Source of the DNA: Rhynchopus sp. YZ270_cl-10
Lineage: Eukaryota; Euglenozoa; Diplonemea; Diplonemida; Diplonemidae
Direction of reading: 5' to 3'
Assembly (NCBI GenBank): GCA_964035575.1
Contig: OZ037876.1
Coordinates: 496,001 to 560,000 of the forward strand
DNA: 64,000 nt
A program made the position numbers and the translations under genes. Positions 28,632 to 40,588 of the stretch are shown here, one piece after another. The notes below the pieces were generated by a model that searched no databases, had not been told where the DNA came from, and saw only the letters and a program-made list of their open reading frames with translations. How positions within the stretch are numbered: the first letter of the stretch is position 1; each line of letters opens with the position of its first letter.

Positions 28632-31199
28632 TTAGTCAATATCCATTTCTTCTGGAGCCGGTGATGATTCCTCCGTTTTCCTCCTTTTTGGTGCTGCTGC
28701 TTCGTGGAGGACGTCACGAATGGAGTCGACTGGTGTCCATCCGGTGGTACGTTGCACATGCATCAGCGACGCCTCAAAGCAGATACGCAACACCCCTAGG
28801 GCATACACCTGCTTGCCTTCGTGGAACACATTTGGACGCGGGGCGAAGTCGATTCCTTCTTCGGACGAATATTCCTCGATGAGCTCTTTGAACGTTTTCC
28901 CCTCTGTCGTGACACGGTCGCGGGTCACGGTGACAGAAGAGGCAGATGGATGTGCCATCCTCCGTGCAGCGTGTCCCACCTTCAGCAACGCTGCTGCCTC
29001 TCTCGCGGTGTCCACCACACTGAAGGCAGGGTACTCCGCAGTGTCCTCTGCAATCTTCCCCGCCCACCACGCCTTCGCAGCAAGGAGCAGCGTGGCGATC
29101 GAGAAGAGACCCTCCCGGATCGGTTTTTGGAGTGACTGTGGTGCGTCGTCTGTGAAGACTGTTGTTCTCCACATGCTGTAGTACGCTGTGGCCTGCGCAA
29201 CCCGCGTCGGAGCGGACCGTGCAAAGCATGCAATTGTGAACAGCATTTTTGGAAAAAAGACTTCCTCCAAAAGCCCCGCAACCTTGCCATGCACACCACG
29301 CTCTTGAGACCATAGGAAGACCCCAGCGAAGTTTCTTTGCATGGTTTCGGTGACGTCATCTTCGGGAGAAAACGCAAAATTTGTCAAAAAATCGGACACC
29401 CTCTTCAACACATTGCGCGAAACCAGATGCGTATATACCTTCCCAGGAAGCACCGTTGCGAATGGCGTCAACTGTGTGTGCACATCGTCCAACAACATCG
29501 ATGGAAGCGCCACTGTGAGTTGTGTCTGAATCTCCACCAGAATACCGCTACGATCTAGCATTTCAAGCCCCCCCTTCAGACACGTCCACGACAGCACAAA
29601 GGCAACATTACTGGAAGGGGCGGATTTCAGTTTGCTCATTAGCTTTGGAGCAATACAGTTGATGAGGAGGTGCTCCATCGCAGACGGGGAAAGCACGCCA
29701 GCCCACTCCGCTAACAGCAGGGCCAACCCTTTAGAATCCTTGCGTGCGTTCCATCCACGATTGACAAAGGTGGCAAGCTTTGTGCCAACAAGGTCCCAGG
29801 TCAATTCGTAGAAGAGCTTGAGGCCATCCCCTTTCTTCATGAGCTCTCGCCAGACTAAAAATGTCTCGAGGAGAAAGGTCGGAGCGGCGATAGGGTTTTC
29901 GTGCCATTCCTGCTTGTGTTCGTCTAGGTGTTTTTCGTAGGAGACATGAAAGAGTGGAAGTGCGGTAGTCACCATAAGCTCGTTGATCTCTTTGTTGACG
30001 AACTCTGTCTGGTGGAACGTTGCTCTCTCAGAGCGGAATTTAGAGTAAAAGCTTTTCCCAAGAAGCAGCGCGCAGTTCTCCTTTTGAAAAAAATCCTGGA
30101 TTTTTGCGTTCAGCTTTTCAAAGAAGTCTGCAAGCTCTCCTACCTGCTCGATGCTTTCCCCTTGCGCCTTTTTGCGTTGCTCTATCTCTGCCACCTCACT
30201 TTTCAGTGTCGTCACTTGATGCTTTTGCGCGGTTATCTCACTGTCGATGTTGCGAAGGTTTGACTCAATTGAGTCCATTTTCTTCGAAATACCTACCCTA
30301 AGGTCATATAGGTAGTACTTCTTATGATCAGCTGAGGTTTTTTTTTCTTCTTCAAAAAGATCAACAATTTTGACTTCTGTGTCGCGAACCGAAGCAGTAA
30401 GATCACCAATGGAACGAAGCAGATTGTCCGTCTCCTCCTTCTTCTTTTTCCGCCATGCATCCTTTTCCAGCTTCCGCTTCGAAATCGTGATGTGTTGCAA
30501 ATCTGTGACATCAGGTTCTGTGTCCACAAAGGCATCTTCAGGCGCGTCGTCCTCTGGTAAAGGAACCCCCGCAACTTTGCGTTCCTTTCTCTTCTGTTGT
30601 TCCGTCTTTTCATCGATGGTTCCTACTCCCGCTCCTTTTGGCCGAACTTTTACCGTAATCGCCTCGGACATTCCTTGTTCATGCTTTCCCATACCATATC
30701 CGGGATTCCATCCTGCCTTCTTCATCATCCCCATCAACCGTTTGGATTTCCCTTTTGAAGCCGATGCGAGAAATCCGAGGGATTCCTTTTCTTCTGCCTT
30801 CGAGACCTTTCGTGGAGCGAGAGGGGTTTCATCTTTTGCGTCTGCCATGTGGATGGTAGCGTGCGCATGAGTTTTAGGTGGGAGGCCGTCAGGGGTTGGT
30901 GTAGGTGTAGGAGATGTGGGGGTGGGTGTAGGCGGTGGGGAAGGCTTTGGAGGACCGGTGGAGACTGCTGCAACGAAGGAGGGGGTGGCGGATGAGGAAG
31001 GTGGAGGGGTGCGGGCACCCCCGCGTGGCTTGAAGGAGGTTTTGTTGCGGGGCTCGTCGCTGTCGCTGTCGGACCCGAGCCAGCGTTTTTCTGCCTGCTT
31101 TGCACGGCGTGATGAAGCCTGTTTGCGTGTCATCTTTGCATTGGCCATATCAGAGTCATTGCTAGACACCGCATCACTGCTATCATAATCAAGATCCAT
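28632..31199 (-). CDS. TFIP11: TFIP11/Ntr1 (Spp382)-type G-patch spliceosome-disassembly factor
   Basis: An 855-residue single exon. It has the acidic N-terminus typical of the family (MDLDYDSSDAVSSNDSD), a Pro-rich linker and a G-patch at about 150-196 (GMMKKAGWNPGYGMGKHEQG). A coiled-coil region (about 255-345) is followed by a long alpha-helical GCFC/TIP domain (about 380-800; ITVALPSMLLDDVHTQL-type repeats). Human TFIP11 has 837 residues, so the length fits. The G-patch activates the DEAH helicase DHX15/Prp43 to release the lariat spliceosome. Its presence agrees with active cis-splicing in this genome. The acceptor ATTTTTCAG lies 20 nt upstream of the ATG. Confidence 0.93.
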   Translation of the reverse strand: MDLDYDSSDAVSSNDSDMANAKMTRKQASSRRAKQAEKRWLGSDSDSDEPRNKTSFKPRGGARTPPPSSSATPSFVAAVSTGPPKPSPPPTPTPTSPTPTPTPDGLPPKTHAHATIHMADAKDETPLAPRKVSKAEEKESLGFLASASKGKSKRLMGMMKKAGWNPGYGMGKHEQGMSEAITVKVRPKGAGVGTIDEKTEQQKRKERKVAGVPLPEDDAPEDAFVDTEPDVTDLQHITISKRKLEKDAWRKKKKEETDNLLRSIGDLTASVRDTEVKIVDLFEEEKKTSADHKKYYLYDLRVGISKKMDSIESNLRNIDSEITAQKHQVTTLKSEVAEIEQRKKAQGESIEQVGELADFFEKLNAKIQDFFQKENCALLLGKSFYSKFRSERATFHQTEFVNKEINELMVTTALPLFHVSYEKHLDEHKQEWHENPIAAPTFLLETFLVWRELMKKGDGLKLFYELTWDLVGTKLATFVNRGWNARKDSKGLALLLAEWAGVLSPSAMEHLLINCIAPKLMSKLKSAPSSNVAFVLSWTCLKGGLEMLDRSGILVEIQTQLTVALPSMLLDDVHTQLTPFATVLPGKVYTHLVSRNVLKRVSDFLTNFAFSPEDDVTETMQRNFAGVFLWSQERGVHGKVAGLLEEVFFPKMLFTIACFARSAPTRVAQATAYYSMWRTTVFTDDAPQSLQKPIREGLFSIATLLLAAKAWWAGKIAEDTAEYPAFSVVDTAREAAALLKVGHAARRMAHPSASSVTVTRDRVTTEGKTFKELIEEYSSEEGIDFAPRPNVFHEGKQVYALGVLRICFEASLMHVQRTTGWTPVDSIRDVLHEAAAPKRRKTEESSPAPEEMDID

Positions 31200-31219
31200 T
31201 TTTTTTTAAAAATTACTTC

Positions 31220-31295
31220 CTGAAAAATGTTAAAGAGGAGGAGGAAGAGGAGGAGGAGAAGGGAGGGGGGGAGAGGAGAAGGGAGAGAGAGAAGG
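31220..31295 (-). promoter_or_regulatory. Predicted splice acceptor and pyrimidine tract of TFIP11
   Basis: On the coding strand about 55 nt of almost pure C/T (CTCC and CTTCC repeats) lead to TTTAACATTTTTCAG with the AG at 31220, leaving a 20-nt leader. Confidence 0.65.
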
Positions 31296-31892
31296 GAATA
31301 AGGAAAAAAAAGGGTTTTTTTTTTGTATTTTTTTGTTTTGTTGTGCATGATTTTTTTTTCTTTTTTTTTCATGTTGCGCTTTTTTTGTTTTCTCCCCCTC
31401 CCGATACGCTCCTAATTAGTTTTGGATTTTTTTTTTGTTTTTTCTTTTTTTTTTTTTGCAAATTCAGCCGTTTTTTTGTTTATTTTTCCTCTTGGGCTGA
31501 GGGGATCTGCAAAAAAATAATAATAATAATATGGGGGTAGATGGAGAAGGAAAGAGAAATAAACACACTTTGGAGGAAAAAAAAGAGAGAAAGAAAAATA
31601 AAAAAAGGTAAGAAACGCAATCCCGGCGAATATTAATGATTTCCTTTTTCAATGGTATTTTTCGCCTAATCACCCACAAAGAGGGCGATGTATCCCCTCT
31701 CACTTTGTTATGTCGATCCAAATCACCTAAAGAACCTCTTGGGGAACCTAGGGTCTGTACTCAATGGTGGCCGAAGCCTTTTGTACTACGGAATCTTTGT
31801 TTTTTTCTTTCTTCCTTTTCAGGCGCTATAATCGCCTATTGTGTTCATAGATGGTGCTACCTCCTCTAAAGGGCGTAACAGAAATGTGAAAT

Positions 31893-31994
31893 ACCGTAAT
31901 CGAAATAATGTTCGACCATAAAAAAAGATCGAACTTCCAAAAAAAATCCTGAAAAGATCGAACATATTTACGGATAATTTTTCCGATTACGGTA
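31893..31994. repeat. I-family TA-ended palindromic element, copy 1
   Basis: Termini TACCGTAATCG (31893-31903) and CGATTACGGTA (31984-31994) are perfect inverted repeats ending in TA. The core GATCGAACTTCCAA...CTGAAAAGATCGAAC is shared with 42615-42730, whose termini differ in sequence but are also self-complementary. Confidence 0.8.
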
Positions 31995-32002
31995 ATAAGA
32001 GG

Positions 32003-32050
32003 TTGACTTGAAATACAAAGTCGCTCTCTCGACAGGGTACCTTAGTACAT
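32003..32050 (+). repeat. B-family repeat, copy 3
   Basis: TTGACTTGAAATACAAAG, then CTCTCTCGACAGG and GTACCTTAGTACAT. Confidence 0.8.
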
Positions 32051-32620
32051 AACCTGTATACCGTGGTTTGCCGTTGGAAAGTGTCGTCAGAAACACTGTC
32101 TGACACACCTTATTGATGTTCCCGACCCCGCTGTTTCGTAGCTTTTTGGAGTAAAATCACGAACACCGCAGGCTTATTGCATTTGAGGGTGTTTTCCCCC
32201 CTTTTTTGGAATCACCCCAGAGTACCTTCCTATCAGCATTCCTTTTTTTATCAAAAATCTTGTGTAAACACAGAACGAAAAAAAATTTTGGGGATAATCC
32301 TGTTTTTGCTCCCACAGCAACCTCATTTAGGAATATTCTTTTTGTTCTTTCTGCGATTTCACAAAAATAAAAAAATGAGAGGGAAAAGAAACTCTAACGA
32401 AAAAATGTGCAGTATACGTTACGGGAAATACCCTATAGCATAAAAAGATAAATGTGACTATCGTGTATACACATATAAAAACGATGATCCCACGCTATGA
32501 ATAAGCACACACCTCTGCAGTAGCGCGTATCAATGGGGTGGTGAACGGGTATGTGGGGGTAAGGTGATTCGCACAAGATCAAGAATTGTTGAGAAAAATT
32601 TTAAAAATAAAATAAAACGA

Positions 32621-32658
32621 GAAGTTGAAAGTGCAAACGCAAAATAGCTGCACTTTTG
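32621..32658 (+). repeat. C-family repeat, copy 2
   Basis: GAAGTTGAAAGTGCAAACGC followed by a perfect complementary arm TGCACTTTT. Confidence 0.7.
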
Positions 32659-33372
32659 TTTAAGACCCCGGGAGTTGCTATAACAAAAAACTTATAGGGG
32701 GAAAGGGGGGGATGATATTATTATTTCTTTTGCTGTAAAATTGGGCTCAAGGTTGTAGTGTTTGCTACATTTTTTTATAAAAAATTTCACCCCCTTTTTT
32801 GACAAGGTACTGCGTGATTGCACCTGTCGCATCATAAGTCATTACTTTTTTTAATTTTATGTTTTGCCTTTTTAAAAAAGTTTTTTAAGAACTTTAATAT
32901 CGCCACAATACACCCCTCAGGTGGGTGTGTCGAAAGAACATCTTCTCTGATACACATTTACTTTTTGGTTTTGAGATCGCAAACGAAACTGACAGAACTA
33001 AAGAAAACTTGAAGAAAAAAAGCACACAAAAATACGTCTCCTCACTGAGACACACATACACACACACACGATACACATTTTTCAAGCAAAGACTTAAAAA
33101 AACCCTTCCAAGTAAACGGTAAATGAAAACATCGCTGATTCACCTTTTTTTTTGAACTGCGTTGGCGAAATGTGAAACTCTGTGTCACTAGTTTACGTTG
33201 TAATGACCTAGGTCATGTGGTGTTTTGCGCAACCTTGCGGGTAAACCACTACCCCTCGCCACGCTGTGCGGTAGTTCTATTCTTTTCCCTTAGATTTAAA
33301 GTCACCCCAGAGTCTTGCAAAGATAGGAAAATAGCTGTTGTGTGTTCTCATGTGATTTTAATCACCACAACC

Positions 33373-33398
33373 CATCACAACACAGCTGTGTTGTGATG
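33373..33398. repeat. Perfect 26-bp palindrome
   Basis: CATCACAACACAG at 33373-33385 meets its exact reverse complement at 33386-33398 with no spacer. A 14-bp perfect palindrome, ATGACCTAGGTCAT, lies 160 bp to the left (33203-33216). Confidence 0.85.
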
Positions 33399-34369
33399 TG
33401 ATCATGATGCAAAAAAAATGCAGCAAAAGAGGCAAAAAAAAATGGCAGCTACCCCTTTCCTATAGGGTACAGACAATCAAAGGTTACATTGCTGCTCTGT
33501 TGTTGATATATATCGTGGGAGAGCGGCAAGTTAATGAAGAAAAAAAAGAGGGAGGTGGTTTTATCTTTATTTTAAGTTTGTTTGTCCGCCAAAACAGCCG
33601 AACCAAAAAACCCTGAAGGTAATTGTGCTTTTAGGCTTAGATTTTTGTTTTTGAACTAAAAAGCTGCTCCAAATCGTAAGAGATCCATGCACAGAGAGGT
33701 TGGTGTGCTGGTTTTTCAGTGAAAAAAAAACAAATGTACACTACACCTAAAGAAAGAACGTATGGGTATGTAGCAATGCAGAACTACACATTTCCAACAA
33801 TTTATCAAAAAAAAAACGGAACAAACCATGTTGCCACTGATTTTGTCCTCACTAATCTACTACTGGGGGCATATCCTAAATATTGGGGTCGAAAATTTGG
33901 AAAACGGGTACAAAAAATAAATGCGCTGCATGTAAACCCGTAAACATACCGTAAACAAACAACCCGTGAAAAAATTTTTTTTGGTGCCAATGAGACCTGC
34001 AGTCTCTTCATTCTTGTATGCTACAGAAAAATATGACAACTCTAGCCACCACTGCCTCGGCAGAGCGAGGGGGGTCCCAAACGGTTCACTACGAGGGGTC
34101 CTCAGAGATAAAGAAAACAAAACAACAACAAGAAAGGAAGGATACCGGAAAAAAGAACTCAATAAAGTCATGATATGACTGTTTTTGACAATGGATGGAA
34201 AGAGCAAACGGGGAGGTGTGTCTTTGTTGAAAAAAAAATACCGCAGTCCACACAAAAAAAAGGTCGACGAGGGAGTGAAACAACTTCAACGAGTGGTATC
34301 AATTGTAAATTGTACAGTAATGTATTTTCTGATGCTGTTTTTTTTCGTAATATTGCGTGGCAAAAAAAG

Positions 34370-34425
34370 TATTTCAACATATGCGTTCGATAAATTGATA
34401 GCATAGGTATAGGGGCAATGTTCCC
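34370..34425 (+). repeat. H-family repeat, copy 2
   Basis: ATTTCAACATATGCG, ATAGCATAGGTATAGGGG and CAATGTTCCCATC, matching 19411-19475. Confidence 0.8.
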
Positions 34426-34956
34426 ATCAAAAGTGGGTAGGTGTATAGATACCCTAACAGAGGGTCGCATAATATACGTACCAAAAAAGAGAATAACAAA
34501 ATGGTTTGTCAACTTGCAGACACCAATGAGGTCTTCTGCTCCAGTTTGAAGAGAAAAATGATACAAATTTGCGATCAAACGTTAACATGACTGCGCAAAC
34601 GTGCATCAGGTGTGAAGATACACCTTGTGTTTTTATTTAAAATTCGACCATCACTATACGCCCTACTAGGCAAAAAACGTGCACTGAAATATCGGCAAAC
34701 GCTGATGTACCTCAACTCCTTTGTTTTAAAGCCAATCTTCATGTACACCGGTGCATAGTATGACTGGGACAATCAGTCCAGCCTGAAATACGAAGCTATT
34801 ACCCTGCCCTTGGCCCAGAGAAGGGGAGGGGAAAAGCAAAATGGTTAAAAGTTAAGATGAAAAAGAGAGAGAGAGAGTGCAACGAAGGTTGCAAAAATCA
34901 TTGGGTTGTATGTGTTCTTTTGCTTCTGTGGGAGGAAGGACGCTTGTAAAAGAAAA

Positions 34957-34997
34957 GTTTGTAAGATGATCCTAAGCCTCTCGAGCCTAGCAACTTT
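34957..34997 (+). repeat. A-family hairpin repeat, copy 4
   Basis: GTTTGTAAGATGATCCTAAG, then CCTCTCGAGCCTAG. One mismatch in the inner stem. Confidence 0.8.
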
Positions 34998-35100
34998 TTA
35001 AGGGTGTCAGATGTTTAGTGGGGGGGGAAATAATTCTCTCCGATACGCAGTGCTGTGTGTTCCTGTGTACCTCTTCTAAAAATAACTTTTTTTAAAAATT

Positions 35101-35147
35101 GAAAACTTGGTTTGCATTAGTGTAGACACCCGAGGATGAACTCCACT
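35101..35147 (+). repeat. D-family repeat, copy 2
   Basis: GAAAACTTGGTTTGCATTAG, then TGTAGACACCCGAGG and ATGAACTCCACT. Confidence 0.85.
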
Positions 35148-36152
35148 ATTTAATTGTTCGCTGGACCCTTGGTTAAGTGTCCTTTCATATGATTGAACCC
35201 TTTTCTGTAGATTTTCTGAATAAAGAAAAAAAATGTGAAACTCTAAGGGCCCACCTTCACAGGAAGGGGAACACACATTGCACACACATCAAAAAGAAAT
35301 GTTCTGTTCTGTATTATGGTTGAGGGGGGGGTTTTTTTTTTTTTGTATATTTTTTTTTTGCTATTCTGTTGGTTTAGTACAGCTGCCAATTCATACAGTA
35401 TTTTTTCCTTGTAAACTACAATGCTTAAAAAAAGGGGGATGGTTTCACTTTCTCACCATAGGTGTTACCCAAATCGTCCTGCCCTCGCCACTCTAAAAAG
35501 AACTAACGAAGCAAGAAAACAACAAAATTGGCCCTGTGCTATAGAGAAAATGGATTGACAGTGGGATGTGCAGACGAATTAAAGTGAATTAACTCAGGTG
35601 CAAATCCATGGGGGGAAAGGTGCCGGAGCGGGTGTCCGAGTCAATGCTCCATTCAAAACCAAAACTAATTTCAAAAAAAATATGGGGTGATTTGAGGTGC
35701 TTTTACGGTCACAAAAAAAAAGGTTACTTTAAAAAAAAACAATGGCACACTGAGTGAAAGAAGCTCCCGACTAAAACAATGCCCACCATCTGTAAAAGTC
35801 ACGCCTGAATAAAAAGGAACATATATTTTTTATTTGTGGAAAGAAGTTTTTTTTTCCCCCTGACAAAAGAAAAGGAACTAAAACGATTTTTTTTTTTCTT
35901 CTCGGAAAAAAAAATAAGGCAATTTAGCACAAAAAAAGAAGAAGAAATACACCTGGTATCCCTGAGGTGGAACGTTACCTGAAGAAAAGAGTGGCTTCTT
36001 GAGTAAAAAAAAACGACATCATGCGATAAAGGAAAAACCCCTGACCCAAAAAATGAAGAAAAAAAAATAAGATCATTTTTTTTTACTACAGAATGGATCT
36101 TGCCCAACGTTGTCTCCTTGAAAAAAAAGGAAAAAAAAAGACACAGGTAGTT

Positions 36153-36183
36153 GAAAGATGAATGGGAGACACGTCATCTTTTC
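36153..36183 (+). repeat. A-type hairpin with perfect outer stem
   Basis: AAAGATGA (36154-36161) and TCATCTTT (36174-36181) are perfectly complementary around a 12-nt loop. The inner A-family stem is absent. Confidence 0.65.
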
Positions 36184-36405
36184 ATAAATTGCAAAAAAAA
36201 AAAAAAAAAACAAAAATCCGCATATTTAAACCAAAAATCATATCACAGACGATGTCGCACCGCTACCACTTTGAGGCACCTCACCGTTACACCGGTGGAA
36301 TAGACACAACGCAGTCTGTTTAGTGTGGAGATAAAAAAAAAAATGCGCAAATAAATTCTAAGTTTTGTAAAATATAAACGCCGGGGATGTTGAGAAAATC
36401 CGTCT

Positions 36406-39400
36406 CTAGGATGAACGCACGCAACCACCTCCAGCATCAATCTATTGTCAAAATGTATGACGAAATATTGAGTCCTTTTTTGACATATTGCATACCTCGT
36501 TGTGCGGGTCAAGAAGCAAAGCCATGGCGAGGTAGTCTTGCGCCTTTTTGGTGAGTCTGAAGTGGTGGAGCAGCTCCCCACGCATCACAAGCGCTTGTGT
36601 ACCGAGGGTGAGCTCGATACCTTCATCGAGCTCCTCTAGGCTGGCCTCCATCATGCCAGTGTCCCACATCACGGCAGCGCCGAAGCGGTAGGTAAACTCG
36701 TTGTAGGGGTCGAGCGCCTTAATCTGCGAGCAAAGGTCGAAAAAGCCGTCCACATTCTTGAACTTCCCCTTCGTCAATAGCTCCTCAAGCATGCTCGGAC
36801 GAACCTCTATCGCAATGTTCAACCCTGCGTGGATCTCCTCCACAGCACGCTGCTGGTCGTCCATCATGAAGTAGATCTCGCTTGCATTCGAGAACGGGTT
36901 GAAGAACGTATAATGCAGGAACGGGATGTACTCTTTGCTCTTTTCGAAGTACCCTAGCGCAGTATGGTACATTTTGACACAACGGTAGTTAAACCTGATG
37001 GGTTTATTGACATTGAATCGAAATATTGCGAAGAAAAAAAAATATACATACCCAATGTTATTGTAAATGATAGAACACTGCGAGGGATGCGTCGCCAGGT
37101 GCACTGCACATTTTAGCACTTTGGTGCTTTCTTCGTATCGCTTGAGAGAGACAAGCGTGTATGCCAGCATGAGGTGACACTCGTACTCGAGAGGCTGGTT
37201 CCGCACCGCTTCTTTGAAGAGGTCCGCTGCCAGGTCGTAGTCACTGAAGCTTTCTGCAAGCAGCCCTTGGAATAGAGGCGCCCACTCCGAACCACATGCC
37301 TCAAGCGCCTGAGTGCACCAGTAGTCATGCACAGACCGCTTCGACCCAAGACGAAAGAAGAACTGCGAGATCCTGCAGTACACATGCGGGTTGCTCGGCT
37401 CGGAGTGCACCCATTTGTACAAACACGCCGCCTTCTTGACATACCCCGAGCGAGAAAAGAAGTCATTAAACAACACCTTCGGGTGGTTCTTCAACTGCAC
37501 ACCATGCCTCCGTAACAGCGCCTTTGCCTTAGGGTTGGACGGCTGGAAGAGAAGGCATGCACAGAGGTCCTCCACTGCGTCTTCAAGCTTTCCGAGTTTG
37601 ATAGAAAGCGACGCACGCTGCAGCAGATCCGCCGCTTGGTATGTAAAGCCTATCGACACCCCAAGGGTTTCGACTGCAGCAACGGCGTCACCCATATCCG
37701 CTTGCATCGCAGCTTTGAGTTGATGCAGAACTGGACGCTTTGGGGACTTCACCAACGCCACATTGATATCCTCTATGCTATAGTACATTGTGGCCCGCGC
37801 CTCCGTTAACCGCGCAAAGTCGAGATAAAAGAGCGACGGAGTGTTCGAGTCTGCAGGTGAATTCCACATCTTATAGAGCTCATGGCTTAGAAGCATGCGA
37901 CCCCTTTGGCGGCCACCTGGCTGGCGTAGCTCCAGCTTTGCGAGCCATGCGGTTGCTAGGGTGGAGCCGGTCATGGAGTGTGCAGCCTGAAAGGCTTTGA
38001 CAACCTTTTGGACGTCTTCTTCGCGCCGGAGGTGGACACCCTTTGCGACGTAGTAGATGCCGAGGAGGAGGTTCACCATGCCGTTGGTGAATTCGCAGGA
38101 GTTTGAGTAGTTTGGTGTTGAGTAGAGGGACGTTGTGTCGGGTGGAGGGGACGTTGCGGTACGTGGTCGTGGAGGAGGGGTGCTGCCGAGCCGTCCTCGC
38201 ATCACGTCATGCTCATTCTGGTACAACTTCTCCGCCTTCTCCAGCAGCTGTATCCCATCCTCCAACCCAACACACAACGCAGTGTGGTACAAACAGAAGC
38301 AACAGTTGCAGTCCAGGTCCTCATCCTCCAGAGGCGCAACGTCACGCACAGCGCTTCTCTCCCTCTCCCACTCCCCACCGCCCCCCGACTCTGCCACAGA
38401 ACGCAACACCTTCACAAACACATTCTGTGCCCCAACGTTATCCCCGCAGGTGCATTCCTCCACGCAGTATGTGTCGGTGCTGGCAGGCGAGGCTGCCGTA
38501 GGGGAGTGCACTGCTGAATGAATGGGAAGGGAGTGCGGTGACAGCTCTTCGTCTGCAGAGGAGGAGGCTGAGGAGGCGCCGGAGGGGAATTGGTACGGCG
38601 CGAAGCTGAGAGACTCATCGGAGCCGGTTGGGGAGAATTGCAGTTCAGTGTCGTCCGCTCCTTCGGCAACTTGGTCGAGAAAAGGAAATGGTGGGGGTGA
38701 GACCTGCACACTGCCGGACAGAGCGTCGCCCACCCCGCTATCCTCAAAGCAGCAGTTTTTGTTTTGCGCGAGAGAACCGAACAGAAGGGAGACGTACTGA
38801 TTCGGCTTGGGCGCCACCTCGAAGGTTTCCGCTACCTTCTCGGGGTCGGTGTGGTGGCAGGTCATTGCGGTTTTGAAATGCCGTTTTGCGTCGACATATT
38901 CCTTCTGCATCAATGAGACGCATCCTTCCATAATGCTTTTGTCGTGCACCGTGGTGACCCGCTCGATTGCTTGGGAGTAGACGTCTGTTCCCAAGCCAAG
39001 CCCTTCGTCTTCGTCTTGTGGTTGGTGGATTTGCTGTAGTCTTGACTTCAAAGCTGCCAACGTCGCAACTGGAATGAGATATTCGCTGATGTGCTGTCGC
39101 AGCTCCGTAGGTATGCGCTTCGTTTCCGCCCCCTGACGTAGCACCCAGTTGCACGCCATAAACGGCGATAACTGTTGTTCATCGCCAACCTGCCGTACCA
39201 TGCGTACTGTCGTTGCATCCTCCGGCGCGAAGTCCGCTCCCAGCAAGGCCTTGATGTCTAGCCTCAGCAACGCCTCCTTCGCCCCTGCCCAATGCGCAGA
39301 ACGTTCCCACAGCGCAGGAGTGCACCCCACCACCGCCAGGAGGTGGTGGTGGTACGAAGATGGCAACGCACTCTCCCCACACCGCTCCATCGCTTGAATC

Positions 39401-40413
39401 AGAAGGGGTGCCTGGATTAACCGGTCATGCTGGCGTTCCATGTACAACAATGCGTGCAGTGCGACGTACATATACGTTGGCGGCGCCTGAAACGCACGCG
39501 ACATAGGCGAACTGCACGCACTCAGCTTCCGTTGCGACTGCAGCTTCGCAGTGGCCTCCAACATACGCTGCCGGTCATGCCAGGTAAATGCTTCTGTCGC
39601 ACACCCTTCTGCGTCGTCCAACGCACGCACCACCGTTCTCAATGATTCAAGGGTCAACCGTTTGTTCCCACGCCCCTCGACCAGAAGAGAGAGAAGGGTG
39701 TCTGGGGCTTCAAGGCCTAGCTCTTCTATGGTCGTGAGCGCATCCTCTAGCACAGTGTCGACGACGATTTTGCATACGGAGACTGGCCAGCACATTACGG
39801 TGTTGTCTGCGTGGAGAAGTGTCACCATGTGCCGCTCTGTGTCCACAGAGACGACCTTCGCGAGCTCTCCACAGTAGTAGTACATGCGCGGCTGCCACGG
39901 GGTGGCAGAGGGGAACAGTACTGCCACGTTGCTGACCTTTGCCGCATCTGCCGCGACTTCCACCTCCTCACCTTCTTGCAAAGAGGTCAGGCATGTGCTT
40001 GAGTTGCGTGCAACCGCCAGACAATCCGGGGTAATATTATGCGAAACATTGCAGTTAGTCAAAATAAACGCCAACCGTGGGAGCAAACAAAGCTGGTGTG
40101 CGTCGACAACAAACGCCGCCCCGGTTTGGTCAGCTAGAAGGCGGGTTTCGGTGTCGTAACGCACTGCAGTGAGCATGGTGGCTGCGCCGGAGGAAAGGCA
40201 TTTTTTGCGTACCTGCGGGCCCTGCTGCACATAGGTCACAAACTGGTCGCAGTCTCCCTCTCTATACAAAAAGGCCACTGCCGGGCTGTGCGCTGCAGGC
40301 GTTGCAGGGAGGACCGTGTGGCTTACCCCCATACCCCCTTGCATGCAACGCAGCTCTCGTGTACGTGGCACCACACATGCCGGGGGTGGGGGGTCATCAT
40401 TCTCGCCATACAT
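36406..40413 (-). CDS. Large TPR-repeat protein, three exons
   Basis: Exons 40413-37052, 36994-36496 and 36441-36406 give 1298 residues. The N-terminal third holds several short beta-rich segments and no named domain. The middle (about 590-720) is acidic and Ser/Pro-rich with a CNCCFCLYHTALC cluster. From about residue 800 to the end there are many TPR-like helix pairs, for example ALEACGSEWAPLFQGLLAES, DYDLAADLFKEAVRNQPLEY, ALGYFEKSKEYIP and YLAMALLLDPHNE. TPR arrays are peptide-binding scaffolds. No partner can be named. The 57-nt intron is a multiple of three and has no stop, so the unspliced form would add 19 hydrophobic-basic residues. The final exon encodes only 11 residues and is less certain. 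Confidence 0.82.
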
Positions 40414-40588
40414 TTCCCCCCCTCAGCCTGGTGGATAGGGTGTGGATGGGGTGGATGGAGGTTGGTAGAGAAAAAAAAAAAGGTTAGAGTTGATCTGTTG
40501 ACGAAAAAACCCAAAAAAAAAATGACGAAAAAAGAAGGATAGGGAAGAGAAAAAAAAAGAGAAAATGCATAAAAAAACGTAATGATTT

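Larger units (their letters stand above)
31200..36405. other. 5.2-kb gene-free stretch
   Basis: No coding frame is convincing on either strand. It contains the acceptor tract of TFIP11 (31220-31295), a TA-flanked palindromic element (31893-31994), repeats B (32003-32050), C (32621-32658), H (34370-34425), A (34957-34997) and D (35101-35147), a perfect 26-bp palindrome (33373-33398) and an A-type hairpin (36153-36183). The rest is AT-rich. Confidence 0.65.
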
